From positions 372,001 to 436,000 of the forward strand of contig JAHLTZ010000002.1 in NCBI GenBank assembly GCA_025786725.1: a stretch of DNA of 64,000 nucleotides, written 5' to 3'. Below, one piece after another: positions 35,924-47,079 of the stretch (positions are counted from its first letter, which is position 1; every line of letters begins with the position of its first letter). This DNA is from Syncephalis fuscata (lineage: Eukaryota > Zoopagomycota > Zoopagomycetes > Zoopagales > Piptocephalidaceae). Position numbers and translations under genes: made by a program. Below the pieces are notes generated by a model, which saw only the letters and a list, made by a program, of their open reading frames with translations, was not told the origin of the DNA and searched no databases.

Positions 35924-37720
35924 ATGCTTGGCAAAAAGCTATTAGTTTGTTTTGTTGCACTTAGTTGCATATTGTGTTCTAAGTCAACGTATATCTCCGC
36001 TAAAAGCGCAAATGCACCAACCAAACAAAATACTTCTGGGCCAACACCCGCCAGCTTCGGCAGCCGTCCGTTGAATGTTCTTATTAGTACAACAATGGGC
36101 ACCAAGTCCCATACAGTGCCCCAGCTATCTATAGGAGATATTCTAGCTGCACGCGGTCATAAAGTAACATTTGCTGGTTATAATGATACGCTGTCTTCGT
36201 GGTTAAAAGGCCATTCTAAAATACATCCTGTAGATATGGGCGCTAATCCAGTGGATAAAAACACTTATTTGGAAATGTCTCGCCAAGCTCTATTCTCTGA
36301 CGAAGACCTGGATTTAGTAGAGTTTCTTGATAAAGCCTTTGACTTTCTTATGAAAGGCTACGTTGAAAATGTTCAATTCTATCGTCAATGGATTCGTGAC
36401 AACTCGGCTGACGTGATTATATGCGATGCTAGTAACTCTGCTTGTGTTGATGCTGCGCACGACGTTGGCTGTCCGTTTGTCATTACCGTACATATGCTAG
36501 GATTCTATAGTAGGTGTATTAGAAAGAACATCATCATGTAATAATGTAATATTTAGGTCATGGGGCCAACCTTATATTTCAAACAACATTAAGCCTATGC
36601 CACTCACCTATGAGAATGTAGGATTTATTGATCGTCTATTAGACAGAATTATCTTGCCTGCAAAAATGATTTCTGCTGTAATGGAGATGATGAAAAAAAG
36701 AGACGCTGTAATATCCAAAGCAGGTATTACGCCATACAGTGGATTCGCAGATCTTTGGAGGCACGGATTTATATTGGTTAATAGCTTTATTGGCTTTGAG
36801 GTAATGCACGATTGCGCTTTTAATAATTTCCAATAACACGTTGTGTAGTTGCCACGAGCCTTGCCATCCAACACATTTATGATTGGTCCGCACATATCAA
36901 ATGCCGTTGAAGACTGCCTGACGAGCTTGCCGAATTCTTGGATGCCATAAACGCACCGTTTATGTAGGATTTGGGACTGCTGGTGTTTTGCCAATTCATC
37001 GTGTTTCAAAAATACTTTATTCGTTGCTTGCTGCTCATAGAGATGGTCTGCTTGACGGTGTTATCTGGGGATTAGTGCTAATGGCTGACAACAAAGAATC
37101 AATACCGCAAACAATTACCATTGATGGTGTCGACCATAGTGTTGAGGATATGCGTTCTGGAAAGCATCCAGTAATTCGTCTGCTTGATAATGCACCACAG
37201 CGTGCTGTATTAGCGCATCCATCTGCTCAACTGTTTGTTACACACTGCGGTATCGGCTCTATTTACGAAACACTTTACGCTGGAGTGCCAGTTCTTGGCC
37301 TTCCAGGCTTTGGTGATCAATTAATCAATGCAAACAAAATGGCTGAACACAAAGCAGGTTTATGGCTTTCTAAGAAGGAGATTAGCCATGACACTTTGAG
37401 CGATGCCTTCCATCGACTACTATCACCTGGATCGAAGGAAGCTAAAGAGATCCGTACCAACATTAACCGTCTTCAGGGTATGATCATATGGCTAATCGTG
37501 ATCAGATCGGGGCTGATCTTGTTGAGCTGGCCGCCATCCCGGTGCTATTCTAGCACACGAAAGTGCGGATTTCCGCATGCCATGGTGGAAAGCCGGCAAC
37601 TATGATCTATACGCCTTTATACTTTTAATTGTTGCTACATCAATCTATCTGTTTGTTTCTGTCGTGAGATATGGATTTGGTATACTGCGTCTTAAGCAGA
37701 AGAAACAAAAGCAAGCCTAA
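35924..37720 (+). CDS. UDP-glycosyltransferase (GT1) with signal peptide and C-terminal anchor; four apparent frameshifts
   Basis: Exons 35924-36513, 36557-36800 and 36849-37720. The protein starts with a signal peptide (MLGKKLLVCFVALSCILC). Its N-terminal acceptor domain includes STTMGTKSHTVPQLSIGDIL-AARGHKV, and the donor domain carries the UGT signature THCGIGSIYETLYAGVPVLG with PGFGDQ. A C-terminal TM segment (FILLIVATSIYLFVSVV) and a basic tail (RLKQKKQKA) follow, so the catalytic part should face the ER lumen. The frame must shift by one base near 36914, 36956, 37486 and 37540 to keep the conserved order (LPDELAEFLD, VYVGFGTAG, ANRDQIGADLVELAA, AHESADFRMPWW). All four look like missing single bases. 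An upstream in-frame ATG at 35867 would spoil the signal peptide. Confidence 0.8.
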
Positions 37721-38522
37721 AGTGTTTTGATTTGAGATTAAAAGTACTGTAAGCTAATAAAACGCAGCTTATGGTACCAAATAAAACAGCAACATTTTAT
37801 TTGTTAAAATCAAAATTATTACTATTTGCAATTAATGAACCAAACAAACTGTTTATTTGTCTATTCAATTTGCTATTGCTTTAATTAAAATATATTATAG
37901 TAGCCTATAGATATTAGTCGTAATGTACGAGGAAGAACTGGTGAACTAGCTTTATTATTCTAGTTATTGAAGCAAGTTACTATTTAAATAGCTATTGCAT
38001 AACAAATTGATTGCCATATCAAGATTGCATGTTGTTCAGTTGTTTGTTACGGCTTCATTTAAAGGATTAAAACAACACATACTATTACTATTGTTAAAAA
38101 AAACACTTTTTATTTGCAAATATTAACATACTGCAATTAGTTGTATGATCTATTTTAGCAGTACTATTAGCGATTTATTTGTTTATATTATTTATGTTAA
38201 TGGAATTACATTAAATTAACCAATTCATTAGTCATTTAATATAATTTGGGATCAAATGCTATTTTAATAACATTTGAATTTGGATTTATTAGCTTGAGTG
38301 ATATCAGTCATTAAAACACTCATCACCGTAGATTTATTATTCAATACGCATATAATCAGTATATATATTTGATATCAAAACTACTTATTATTATAAAACG
38401 TATTATTAATACGATAACAAATGTATTAAAAGAATAAAGTCATTTGACATTAAAATCATTATTATTACTATTATCATTAAGCTATTCGTTGGTTTTATAT
38501 TGTATTTATTAACGCTCTCTTC
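37721..38522. other. AT-rich intergenic region between convergent genes
   Basis: About 800 bp with very low complexity in places. It contains a degenerate copy of the dispersed element at about 38230-38410. Confidence 0.45.
38230..38410 (-). repeat. Dispersed element, degenerate copy
   Basis: Retains GATCAAATGCTATTTTAATAA, GTGATATCAGTCATTAAAAC, ACTCATCACCGTAGATTTATT and ATTCAATACGCATATA in the order of the minus-oriented copies at 12830 and 44140, but with many substitutions. Confidence 0.5.
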
Positions 38523-40392
38523 TTACAATGGCTTAAATGACTTTATGCCCGAACCAGATTCTAATTGTTTTGTAGCCTTTAGCACCTGTTGAGCTGGACA
38601 TTGCTTGTCTGAATAATGAACAATAAAATCGCCTGTTTTATATTCTTGTGGTGTGCTAAGTATACTATGATCGTTGCTACTCAATACAAGAATCTAGATA
38701 ATTAAACAAATAAATAAATAGTTCAGCTATATTAATATTACAATTACCTTTTTCATCCAGTCAGATTCATTCATTACAGTACCAATTGCCCGTTGAACAC
38801 CATTGTCGCGATCATAGTACTCTGCACGTTTTTGTACAGCTTGGATAAAATTGCGAGACCATGCCGAGTTACGTACAAGCATAACACCAGGATCTACATT
38901 CTTTTCATCACCTGGTACTCGGGTAAGAATCAAGTGCTTTTCCGAAAACTTGAGTTCTTTCTGTTGTTCCCACATGTTAAATAAATCCATGACGCGCTTG
39001 GTATCATTAACAATAATGGCATCCATATCCGTCCATAGAATCCAGTCGTATTTGGGCAATACTTTTTGAATTACATCAAGACGGCCCCATCCTGGCCCAC
39101 GATGTTTATGCCGGCTTTGTTGTGCGTATTCAGCTGATCGGGCCACAAATGAATAGCCATGACGAATGGCGTAGGCGCGCTTCAACGATGCTGACGCCAT
39201 ACCTGCATCAAGCATACAATTCTCATCGAATATATGAGCTGATGTGACGACGGCCACATTAAATACACTTGTAATACGACGGCAAGTTACCGGTGGTTTA
39301 CTAGGAAACGCCTTTTGCAGCATGGTGTAATCTTCGGCAATAAATACATTGGAAACGCCCATAACATCTTTGGGCAAAGTATCAACGCTATTTTCCCAAT
39401 AGTAGATACGTTTGTCAGATATACGGAAAATTTTATCAGTATCGGCGTAGTGTTCGTAGAATTGTGAAAATAAATCTTCAGCTACTGCATCAGTGTTGGC
39501 AAGAGAGAACTGTATCAAAAGATCCGAAGTATCTGCAGCTAAAATAGCCAAATCTGGTGCACGCGTATGTTCACTGCTTAGATAAAGACGTTTGCGTTGA
39601 TCTGAAGTAATTGTACGGCCAGCTATTCCACCTGAGGCCAGTTCAACACGATACATGCCCAATCGAACGACGGTAAAGGCATCCATATACATTAAATAGT
39701 CAAATGTAACAATACGACGTCTTTCTTTAAGCGTTTTAACCTAAACACATTACACCATTCTTATATTAGATATGAATCCAATAGTTATTAAGCACTTACC
39801 CAACGGAATAGAGCAAGCTGACCCTCCCATTTATTATCGGCCTTTAATTCAAGAATATCCCCATATTCCATCGATTCAGACTGGTAATTGCGGAATGCTG
39901 CAGTTTTTCCGGTGTTGTAGGGCGTTGTTGCGGCACCTGTACGGCAAATTTGTACAAAATATCGCCATTGGCATGCATGCATGGTTGAAGATTATCGGAT
40001 ATACCAAGGAAACGTTGGCGCAATAAGCGGCGACGGTCCGAATCACGATAATCTGAGTAGATGATAAGTACTAAGCTGTAGTGACGCGGCTTTGTTGGAT
40101 CAATAACGTCACTGTTATCGGCAGTAGTAGGTGGATCCTCATTATGGCCATTGAGTATATCGTTGTAAAGTGCTTTATTTGAATCCACATAGGATGGATG
40201 ATCCGAGGGGATATCAGGCCGTTTAGGCGTCAATAATTCACTAGGTGAGTTGTTGTTGGCTAGAGAGTTTGTCTCTTTTAGTGCAGCAGGTTCTCGCGTT
40301 GAAAGATGAACCGTTAGCACTAACAAAATGACTACAGCCAATAGTGCAAACTGAAGTCTACGATTTCTGAGTAGCGTTTGTACGCTTGACAT
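38523..40392 (-). CDS. Two-domain Golgi glycosyltransferase: GT31-like plus GT34; one apparent frameshift
   Basis: A type II anchor (LQFALLAVVILLVLTVHLS) starts the protein, with ATG at 40392. The first domain resembles GT31 beta-1,3-galactosyltransferases (RRRLLRQRFLGI, FAVQVP, MEYGDILELKADNKWEGQ). The second is a GT34 alpha-galactosyl/mannosyltransferase with RHKHRGPGWGRLDVIQKVLP, the DxD site WILWTDMDAIIVN and a C-terminal GDFIVHYSDK. The last exon (38523 to about 38693) follows a short intron. GT34 enzymes (Mnn10/Mnn11, Gma12) extend N-glycan outer chains in the Golgi. The reading frame slips by one base near 39896-39903, just before AFRNYQSESMEYGD. Fusion of the two domains is inferred from continuous frame and absence of a promoter between them. 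Confidence 0.82.
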
Positions 40393-41520
40393 GTTGGCTA
40401 CTTCTTTGTTATATATGCGTATGTGTGTCTGTGCCTGTGTCTCTTTCGCGCTACGTGTATATACTTGTGAAATAAACAACCAAGATGACAATAATATAAA
40501 GAGTTGTAATAGCGGTCTATTAATTAAATAATTGCTTAATTAATGAGCGGTGCTTAATGGTGGAGGTACAAAAAGGAAGCAGACTATTTAATTGGCATCA
40601 TTTTGCACCTCATTCAGCGCAATAAATCTTTTTACACAATCCATTGTAATGAGTTGATTAAATTGATTAAATGTAACAGAACATTGTATTAGTAATAATT
40701 TTAAGCATTTAAATAATGAATGTGACATACTATTTGATTTCTTTGAAACATTTGAGGCCGATTATTGTTGTTGTTGGCTATATGTAGAAAGATTGATTGA
40801 ATATTAATAAAAGTTATATGATTGCAATTCCATGTCATTCTGCATTTGCTGCATCTATTTACAATATGGATTATTGCGTTTGAATAGTCTTTTCTATTTT
40901 CTAATATTCTACTATTGTATTTTAAGTATATTTGTGATGTAAAACAAGATTAATATAATTATTGTAAATGTCGTTTATTAAACAGCCACTTTTTCTATAG
41001 CCAATCTGACTAAATAAATGACATTTTGAACAATTAATATATAATGAAAATACATACATATATTAAAGCAATAATAAAGGCAACTAATTAATTACATTCT
41101 TGTACTAATAACTACACATTAATTAATTAATGTTGGATGTATATCATACATGGAATAGTGATGAGATGGATAAATAGAAACGTGTGAGTCAAAGTATAAT
41201 AATTTTATTTCGGTATTATGCGAAATGAATAATCAACCAGTCCGTTTTTTTCCGCACCAATGATAATGGTTCATAAATTATATATTTTTTTGGCGTTCAA
41301 CGCAGCATCACCATCACTATGACTATGACTATTGCTATTACTATTAGCGGTTAAGCTGCCCGATTTTTACATCGCCCTTTTAATAGTTTATTTTCTTTGG
41401 ATTGCAAGTATTTTAGTGGTGTAATTTCCGTGAACGGTGCTGGTCTTTGATTCAGCGATCATTGACAACAAAGGAGGTTAAAAGCGAGGCGTGTTGTGCT
41501 AAACCCCTATATACACTGTT
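40393..41520. other. Intergenic region containing left arm of inverted repeat
   Basis: About 1.1 kb between divergent genes. The left inverted-repeat arm occupies 40773-41180. The part next to the carrier gene is more GC-rich and probably promoter. No gene recognised. Confidence 0.5.
40773..41180 (+). repeat. Inverted repeat, left arm (~410 bp)
   Basis: Reads AAAGTTATATGATTGCAATT, CAATATGGATTATTGCGTTT, TAAACAGCCACTTTTTCTAT and ACACATTAATTAATTAATGT. The reverse complement of each phrase occurs in opposite order at 49290-49703. The middle ~330 bp is nearly identical; both ends fade gradually. No open frame. Confidence 0.93.
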
Positions 41521-43211
41521 ATGGAGAACACACAGCCTTCTGGATTGACTAAATTCTTTTATTCTTGGCGTAATAACTATAATGAATCCAATAGAAATAC
41601 ATTGCTGCCATCGTCATCAGTATTAGACCAAAATAACAATAGCGGCAGCCGTGGCAATAGTAATAGTAATAGTAGTACTAACGATACTTTTCAACCAACT
41701 GCAACACCACTCGCTACCATGAATGGCTTGGATAGTATAGACGGGCAATATGTGTTTGATAATCAGGTTGATCCGCCCTACGCGCGTGCACCGCCCTATC
41801 CAGCTGTTATACTTGCTGGTGGAATAGGTGGATCAACGGCCGATTGTATTATGCATAGGTAAAGTGGGGGAAAAGACGCGTTAACATGCAAACTTACAAG
41901 ATGGTTGGTAAAACAGCATCGACACAGTAAAAACAAGGATTCAAGGCCAGCCATATCCTCAGAAATATACGGGATTTATACCAGCCTATCGAACAGTATT
42001 TGCAGAGGAGGGTTTTAGGCGTGGACTATACGGTGGATGGATACCTGCTATGATTGGATCTTGTAAGTAAATTGGCAAATGGCTACTAGTAATTCTAACA
42101 AATCTACTTAGTATCTGGTACAATGATTTATTTTGGATTCTACGAATGGACCAAGCGTAATCTTATTGAGCAAGGCTCGCCGGATAGTATTGCTCATTTG
42201 GCAGCGGGCAAGTTCATTGTTATACGATACACTAAATCATAACTAATAAATATATTAATAGGTGGATTTGGTGATTTTATGGCATCGTTTATATTTGTAC
42301 CATCTGAAGTAAGCAAGCAAATATAACTATATAATATGTAGCTAATTGATTAGTAGGTTTTAAAAACGCGTATGCAACTTCAAGGCAAATATAATAATCC
42401 ACATTTTGTAAGCGGATACAACTACCACAACTTTTTCCATGCATTGCGTACAGTAAGTCATGTTCAAGTGAGCAAATTTAACAACTATTTACTATAAAAA
42501 TAGATTATTAGCGTAGAAGGGCCGATGACGCTATATCATGGGTATAAAGCTACTTTACTAAGAGACGCACCTTTCTCGGCACTGCAGTTTGCTTTCTATG
42601 GTAAGAAAAGATAAGCATCTATTCACATGACTAACGACGTGACTAAAGAACGTCTCAAGGTAATGGCCATGGACTGGCACGCGACCAGTCTATCAAAAGC
42701 AACTGAAATCATCGATACTGGCCTTCCTGCATCGACTGAACTAATTGTTGGTGCAGTCGCTGGTGGTGCAGCTGGTGGGCTTACTACACCGCTAGGTAAG
42801 TAATGGCGCCATACTGTACTGCTAATACATTCTAACCAATATCCCGCATAGATGTCATTAAAACAATGTTGCAAACACAGCAAGAAGAAAAGCCGAAGCG
42901 ACAACGCTCATCGGTAAGTTGAATGATACAACTAGGATATAAGCAACGGCTAATCAGTACTCTACTGATAACAGGCACCCGCCACTGCTACTGCTGGGCT
43001 TCAATATAGATACATCACCGGAGTTAACGATGGTTTACGGCAGATATGGCGGCAAGAAGGCATCACAGGCTTGTTTCGTGGATTTGCCCCACGTGTTTGT
43101 ATCACGTCGTTGCAGTCGGCCATCATGTTTTTCATCTACGAAAGGGCTCTGGCCCGTATAATGCATATGAACTCGACACACACGTCATCATCTGCATCAA
43201 AATCATCATAG
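41521..43211 (+). CDS. Mitochondrial carrier, Mme1/YMR166C-like
   Basis: The Asn/Ser-rich N-terminal extension (about 90 residues) is followed by a three-repeat SLC25 carrier: [16 protein letters not shown] with [13 protein letters not shown] (first PX[DE]xx[KR]-type signature, Pro replaced by Ser), [19 protein letters not shown] (second), and [17 protein letters not shown] (third). It has YNNPHF-SGYNY in the second repeat and [15 protein letters not shown]. These match fungal Mme1/YMR166C, the inner-membrane magnesium exporter, and its relatives. About eight short exons. The exact substrate is inferred from family resemblance and could differ. Confidence 0.82.
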
Positions 43212-43617
43212 TTTTCCTGACGACCCTCTAGAACAAAGATGACATTGATGCTATCTTTTGGCTATATTTGTCTTGACAAACTAAACGACAGCGTCGATTT
43301 TTCGCCGTTCCCAAGGAACTGACATACTATTTAGACTTATCTGTTTCTATTTGCCCATCTGATCATTCAATATACTGTTTATCAAAAATTACTATATCCG
43401 TACACCTTTTCGGAGATTGAAATTATTAACATATTTTTCACATTTGTATATAAAGATGTACGGTTGCATGTGCCTGACCTGTATGCCTTTGTTCGCATTT
43501 CACCTGACCATCTAAACTTGCTTGCTAACCTTGCTCTTGCCTTGCTATCGCGCTCAACTAGTTGCTGTGCTTCATAGTCTGTTTTGTTTATACTGCTCTT
43601 ATCCAAGTTTATTAATC
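43212..43617. other. Intergenic region
   Basis: About 400 bp between two genes on the same strand. No gene or repeat recognised. Confidence 0.4.
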
Positions 43618-44020
43618 ATGGTATCTTTGATTAAATCATCTCAAGAACTCGATGCTCTTCGACAATCAAACGAAGATCGGCTAATGGCCGTGTTCTTTAC
43701 ATCGCCATGGTCAGGACCGTGTCTACGCATGGACCAATACTTCGAGGCGTTGGCACCCGACTACGATGATGTTCAATTTGTAAAGGCTACGCTGCCAGAT
43801 GTTCCGCCCCCACCAACTGTAAGTATCACTAACCATTTAACTGCTTTCTATACACTATAGCTAATGATGCTACTAAAATTTACAGAATGATTATAGCCGT
43901 GCCTACGGTGTCGAGCGACTACCGACTATACTCTTCTTTAGGCAAAGTCAGCAAGTAGGCAAGGTGGTGGGAGAATTTCCACGCCAATTGCAAGATGCGT
44001 TGACTACTTATCGCCAATAA
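43618..44020 (+). CDS. Thioredoxin-fold protein with WSGPC site
   Basis: Exons 43618-43818 and 43886-44020 join in frame to 111 residues, thioredoxin size. The fold is complete: LMAVFFTSPWSGPCLRMDQY (beta3-alpha2), VQFVKATLPDVPP, DYSRAYGVERLPTILFF with the cis-Pro, and a C-terminal helix. The active site is WSGPC (residues 31-35), so the nucleophilic N-terminal Cys of WCGPC is replaced by Ser. Such a protein cannot perform ordinary dithiol reduction; it may act in monothiol, chaperone or scaffold roles. The start follows a stop-rich leader, and no organelle presequence is obvious. Confidence 0.85.
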
Positions 44021-44139
44021 GAGAAATCATCGTGACTTTTGTATATTAGCGATTACCATTAATCAAATTACACACAGGCACACATGCTAATAACCAAATA
44101 AAGCCATTTTATTAAACATTTAATTAAGCATTTATATAC

Positions 44140-44420
44140 TTGGCGGTCAAATGACTACAATTGATAACATTGATGCAATTGAGCTAAAATTTGCTCTTTT
44201 GAATATGGAACTAAATGGTGAGAAATACTAAAGATAAGATCGTCAAATCGTAATATTTGTTTTGGTGATCAAATGACGAAGTTTAATAAATATTCACACA
44301 TTTGAACTAGCATTCTTTTTATTGAACATGATAGTGGGTGATGAATGACATCAGTGATAAAAATACTCAATATTGTAGATTCATTATCCAGTATGCATAT
44401 ACTCGATACACATATCATTA
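44140..44420 (-). repeat. Dispersed element copy (minus orientation)
   Basis: Contains TTGGCGGTCAAATGACTACA, TTGGTGATCAAATGACGAAG, TATTGAACATGATAGTGGGT, GATGAATGACATCAGTGAT and TTCATTATCCAGTATGCATA. Paired head-to-head with the plus copy that begins about 180 bp later. Confidence 0.75.
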
Positions 44421-44599
44421 ACAATATATGTCTATAATGCTATATATTATTATATGCTATACTGGCTAAATCATATTGCTATAGGTTTTAATTACATATA
44501 GTTTGCTAAATGAATGAGGTAAATAAAGTGGACTTTTTTAATAATGGTGTTAGAGCAAAAAGAACAAATGCAATAGATAGTACATATATACTAGACAAT

Positions 44600-45230
44600 A
44601 AAATGATATACAATATAAAGAATCTATGGCGTGAAATGACGATTAGTCATGTTAAAGTTATTAAGCATATATGCATGAGTGAATGAGCGACATTAGTCGA
44701 CATTTATAAATAATAAAGCTAGACAAAATAAACATATTTTTGGATAGAGCAAGGCTATACGAGTATAGAGTGATGTATAGAATGATAAATGTACGGTAAG
44801 AAAGCATGTAAAACGACATCAAAGCTATAGTGTATATAGCGCAATGAATGGAGAGAGAAAAGTGTATTGGACAAACAGATGATAGAATGTACCTAGTATG
44901 TTATAAAATGGTATATAGAGGTGTGGAATATAAAAGAATGGTATATGTGAATAGAGGATATATGCATACTGGATAATGAATCTATAATGATAGTATTTGA
45001 TATAGATGTCACTCACCGCCCATCATCATGTTCAATAGGCTGGATGTTATTAAAAATAGTCATTTGACCACCAAACAAACAACAAATGTGATGATGTGAT
45101 GAATAAATAAAACTCACCACTTGTCCCCATGTTCAATAGATGAATGTGCAGTTCAACTACGCGAATGTTGTTAGATGCAGTCAATTGACCACCAAACTAT
45201 AGTAAATGATTATAAATATTAATGTTTGCA
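44600..45230 (+). repeat. Dispersed non-coding element, long copy B
   Basis: Aligns over its whole length with 10355-10970, for example GACGATTAGTCATG, ATATATGCATGA, TTAGTCGACATTTAT, ATATGCATACTGGATAATG, ATCATCATGTTCAATAG, AAAAATAGTCATTTGACCAC, AACTCACCACTTGTCCCC and ACGCGAATGTT. No conserved open frame. Confidence 0.85.
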
Positions 45231-45615
45231 AAATAAAAGACTAGCTTTATCTAATTTATAACATTATAATATAAATCAAGTAGCACAAGAGATCAACAAA
45301 TATAATAAAGTTAATTTACACCAAATATAAGTATGATTATAGAACATGTCATTAGCAGTATAAAATTGGTATACTTTAAAAGGTGAAGCAGCAATTCACT
45401 AGCTTAATTGAATATATGTAAAATTAATTAATTATTATAACATAGTTTGGAAATACGCCGACATTTGTCGGTCATGAGCGTTTACTTGCACATGTATTTA
45501 GTACACGTATGCACGGTATTGCCGCAGCAACGTTAAACATGACGTTTTTAAGGAACAAGAAAAACAAAGACAAATAGCGCGTAGTGTTGAAACAAGCAGC
45601 GATCAATATACACGC

Positions 45616-46914
45616 TTACTCGGACAACAAAGTCTTGACAAAAGCGGCAGAAGCACGCTTACCACCCTTCTTAGGCTGAGCCTTACCGGAAGCCTTAATG
45701 GCAGCGGCCTTCTCGCGACCAAGGATTTCCTGGCGACGGAATGCCTGGGCGTATGGGTTCAAACGAAGCATAGCCTGGGTGTTGCGCAATGGGTTCTTCT
45801 TCTGGCCTGGGGCGCGCTTGGTGTGGGCTGGACCGGCAGTCTTCAATGCACCGCGGATTTCCTCAGATTGGAGAAGACGCATCAAGTCTGGGTTGGTCAT
45901 GCTGTGAGCTGGCAAGTTGTAGTCGCGCTTAAGAGCGGACGACTTGCGGTAGGTACCGAAGACCTTGTCCAACATCTCGAAAGCACCCTGGGTCCAGATG
46001 ATAAAGCGACCCAAGTGACCACCTGGAGCGAGCTGGAGCAAGTTCAAGCGGCGGACATTGGCCAACTCAACACCTGGCAAGTTACGGAAGGCACGGGTGA
46101 TACCGTTATCCTCCTTGTAGACAATGAGTGGACCGCGGCGCTGACGATGACGACGGTTACGGAGCTTGCCCTTACCGGCGCGCAATTTGCGTGAGTTGGA
46201 GACCTTGACGACATCGCGGTAGGCGTTGAGCGACTTGAGAAGCTCAACAGCAACGCGGGTCTTGGTCATCGACTCAATACCGTTGGCAACAACGAGTGGC
46301 ACCTCCTCGATGCTCTCGATGCGATGACCACGGGCCAAAACCAAAGCTGGGATGGCAGAAGCAGCCAGAGCCGAGACGGTAGCATAACGCTTCTGGTTCT
46401 GGTTAAGCTTGACGTGCCACTTGCGCCAGGTCTTGGTTGGAGCAAACATACGACCGCCACGGCACATGTTACCGAAAGCAGCTTGACCGGCGCGGTGAGT
46501 ACCACCACCACCAACGCGTGGAATACGTGCTACGGCACGACCAGTACCCCAGGATTCAGCAGAGGTCTGGTGGCCAGCCTTCTCGCTGACGGCGCGAGCC
46601 TGACGCTTGTTCTTGCGCATGTTGGTGTGCACAAACTGAACAACATCAGGACGGATTGGAGCCTTGAACACAGCTGGCAAGGCAACAGTACCAGTGGTAC
46701 TCTTGCCATCTTCAGCGTGTACGTTGACAATAGGACGAGCAGCCGCGGACTATTTACAAATAAATAATATCAATCACCATTATTAGTATTATTTCATATA
46801 TCCATTAATCCGCATATTCATCCATCCATCCATCCATCCAACACTTCATTCATCAATGTATCGCGCTGATGATAATGTATTCTACCATCATATACACTTC
46901 AGATTACCTACCAT
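45616..46914 (-). CDS. RPL4: 60S ribosomal protein uL4 (RPL4)
   Basis: Exon 2 (45616-46749) holds all but the first codon. Exon 1 (46912-46914) is the ATG alone, followed by a GTAGGT donor and a ~162-nt intron, giving 378 residues. Diagnostic parts are [104 protein letters not shown] and [18 protein letters not shown]. uL4 lines the polypeptide exit tunnel of the large subunit. The reading frame is intact for 1.1 kb and codon use is strongly biased (CGC, AAG, GCC), as for a very highly expressed gene. Confidence 0.97.
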
Positions 46915-47079
46915 CTCGGTTATATTTTAATTGAATCAAAGAGGAGGAGAAAGAATTCAACGGTGGCGCAATGGCGTCACTCAATAGACACCACACACAC
47001 ACACACAAACCAGTAAATGACAGTTTTTTTAATATAGTTTTAGTTTTTTAATTTCAATAAAATGGAATAGGATGTATAT

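Larger units (their letters stand above)
44021..45615. other. Repeat-rich intergenic region
   Basis: About 1.6 kb occupied largely by a minus-oriented (44140-44420) and a plus-oriented (44600-45230) copy of the dispersed element, then AT-rich DNA leading to the 3' end of uL4. Confidence 0.6.

Noticed and set aside
26396-39903. Programmed -1 ribosomal frameshifting in several genes
   Set aside because: Sites share no slippery heptamer or downstream structure that I can see and lie in unrelated genes; sequencing error or decay is simpler.
45698-46767. Long plus-strand open frames opposite uL4
   Set aside because: They are antisense to a highly biased, conserved ribosomal protein gene; such shadows arise from codon bias.
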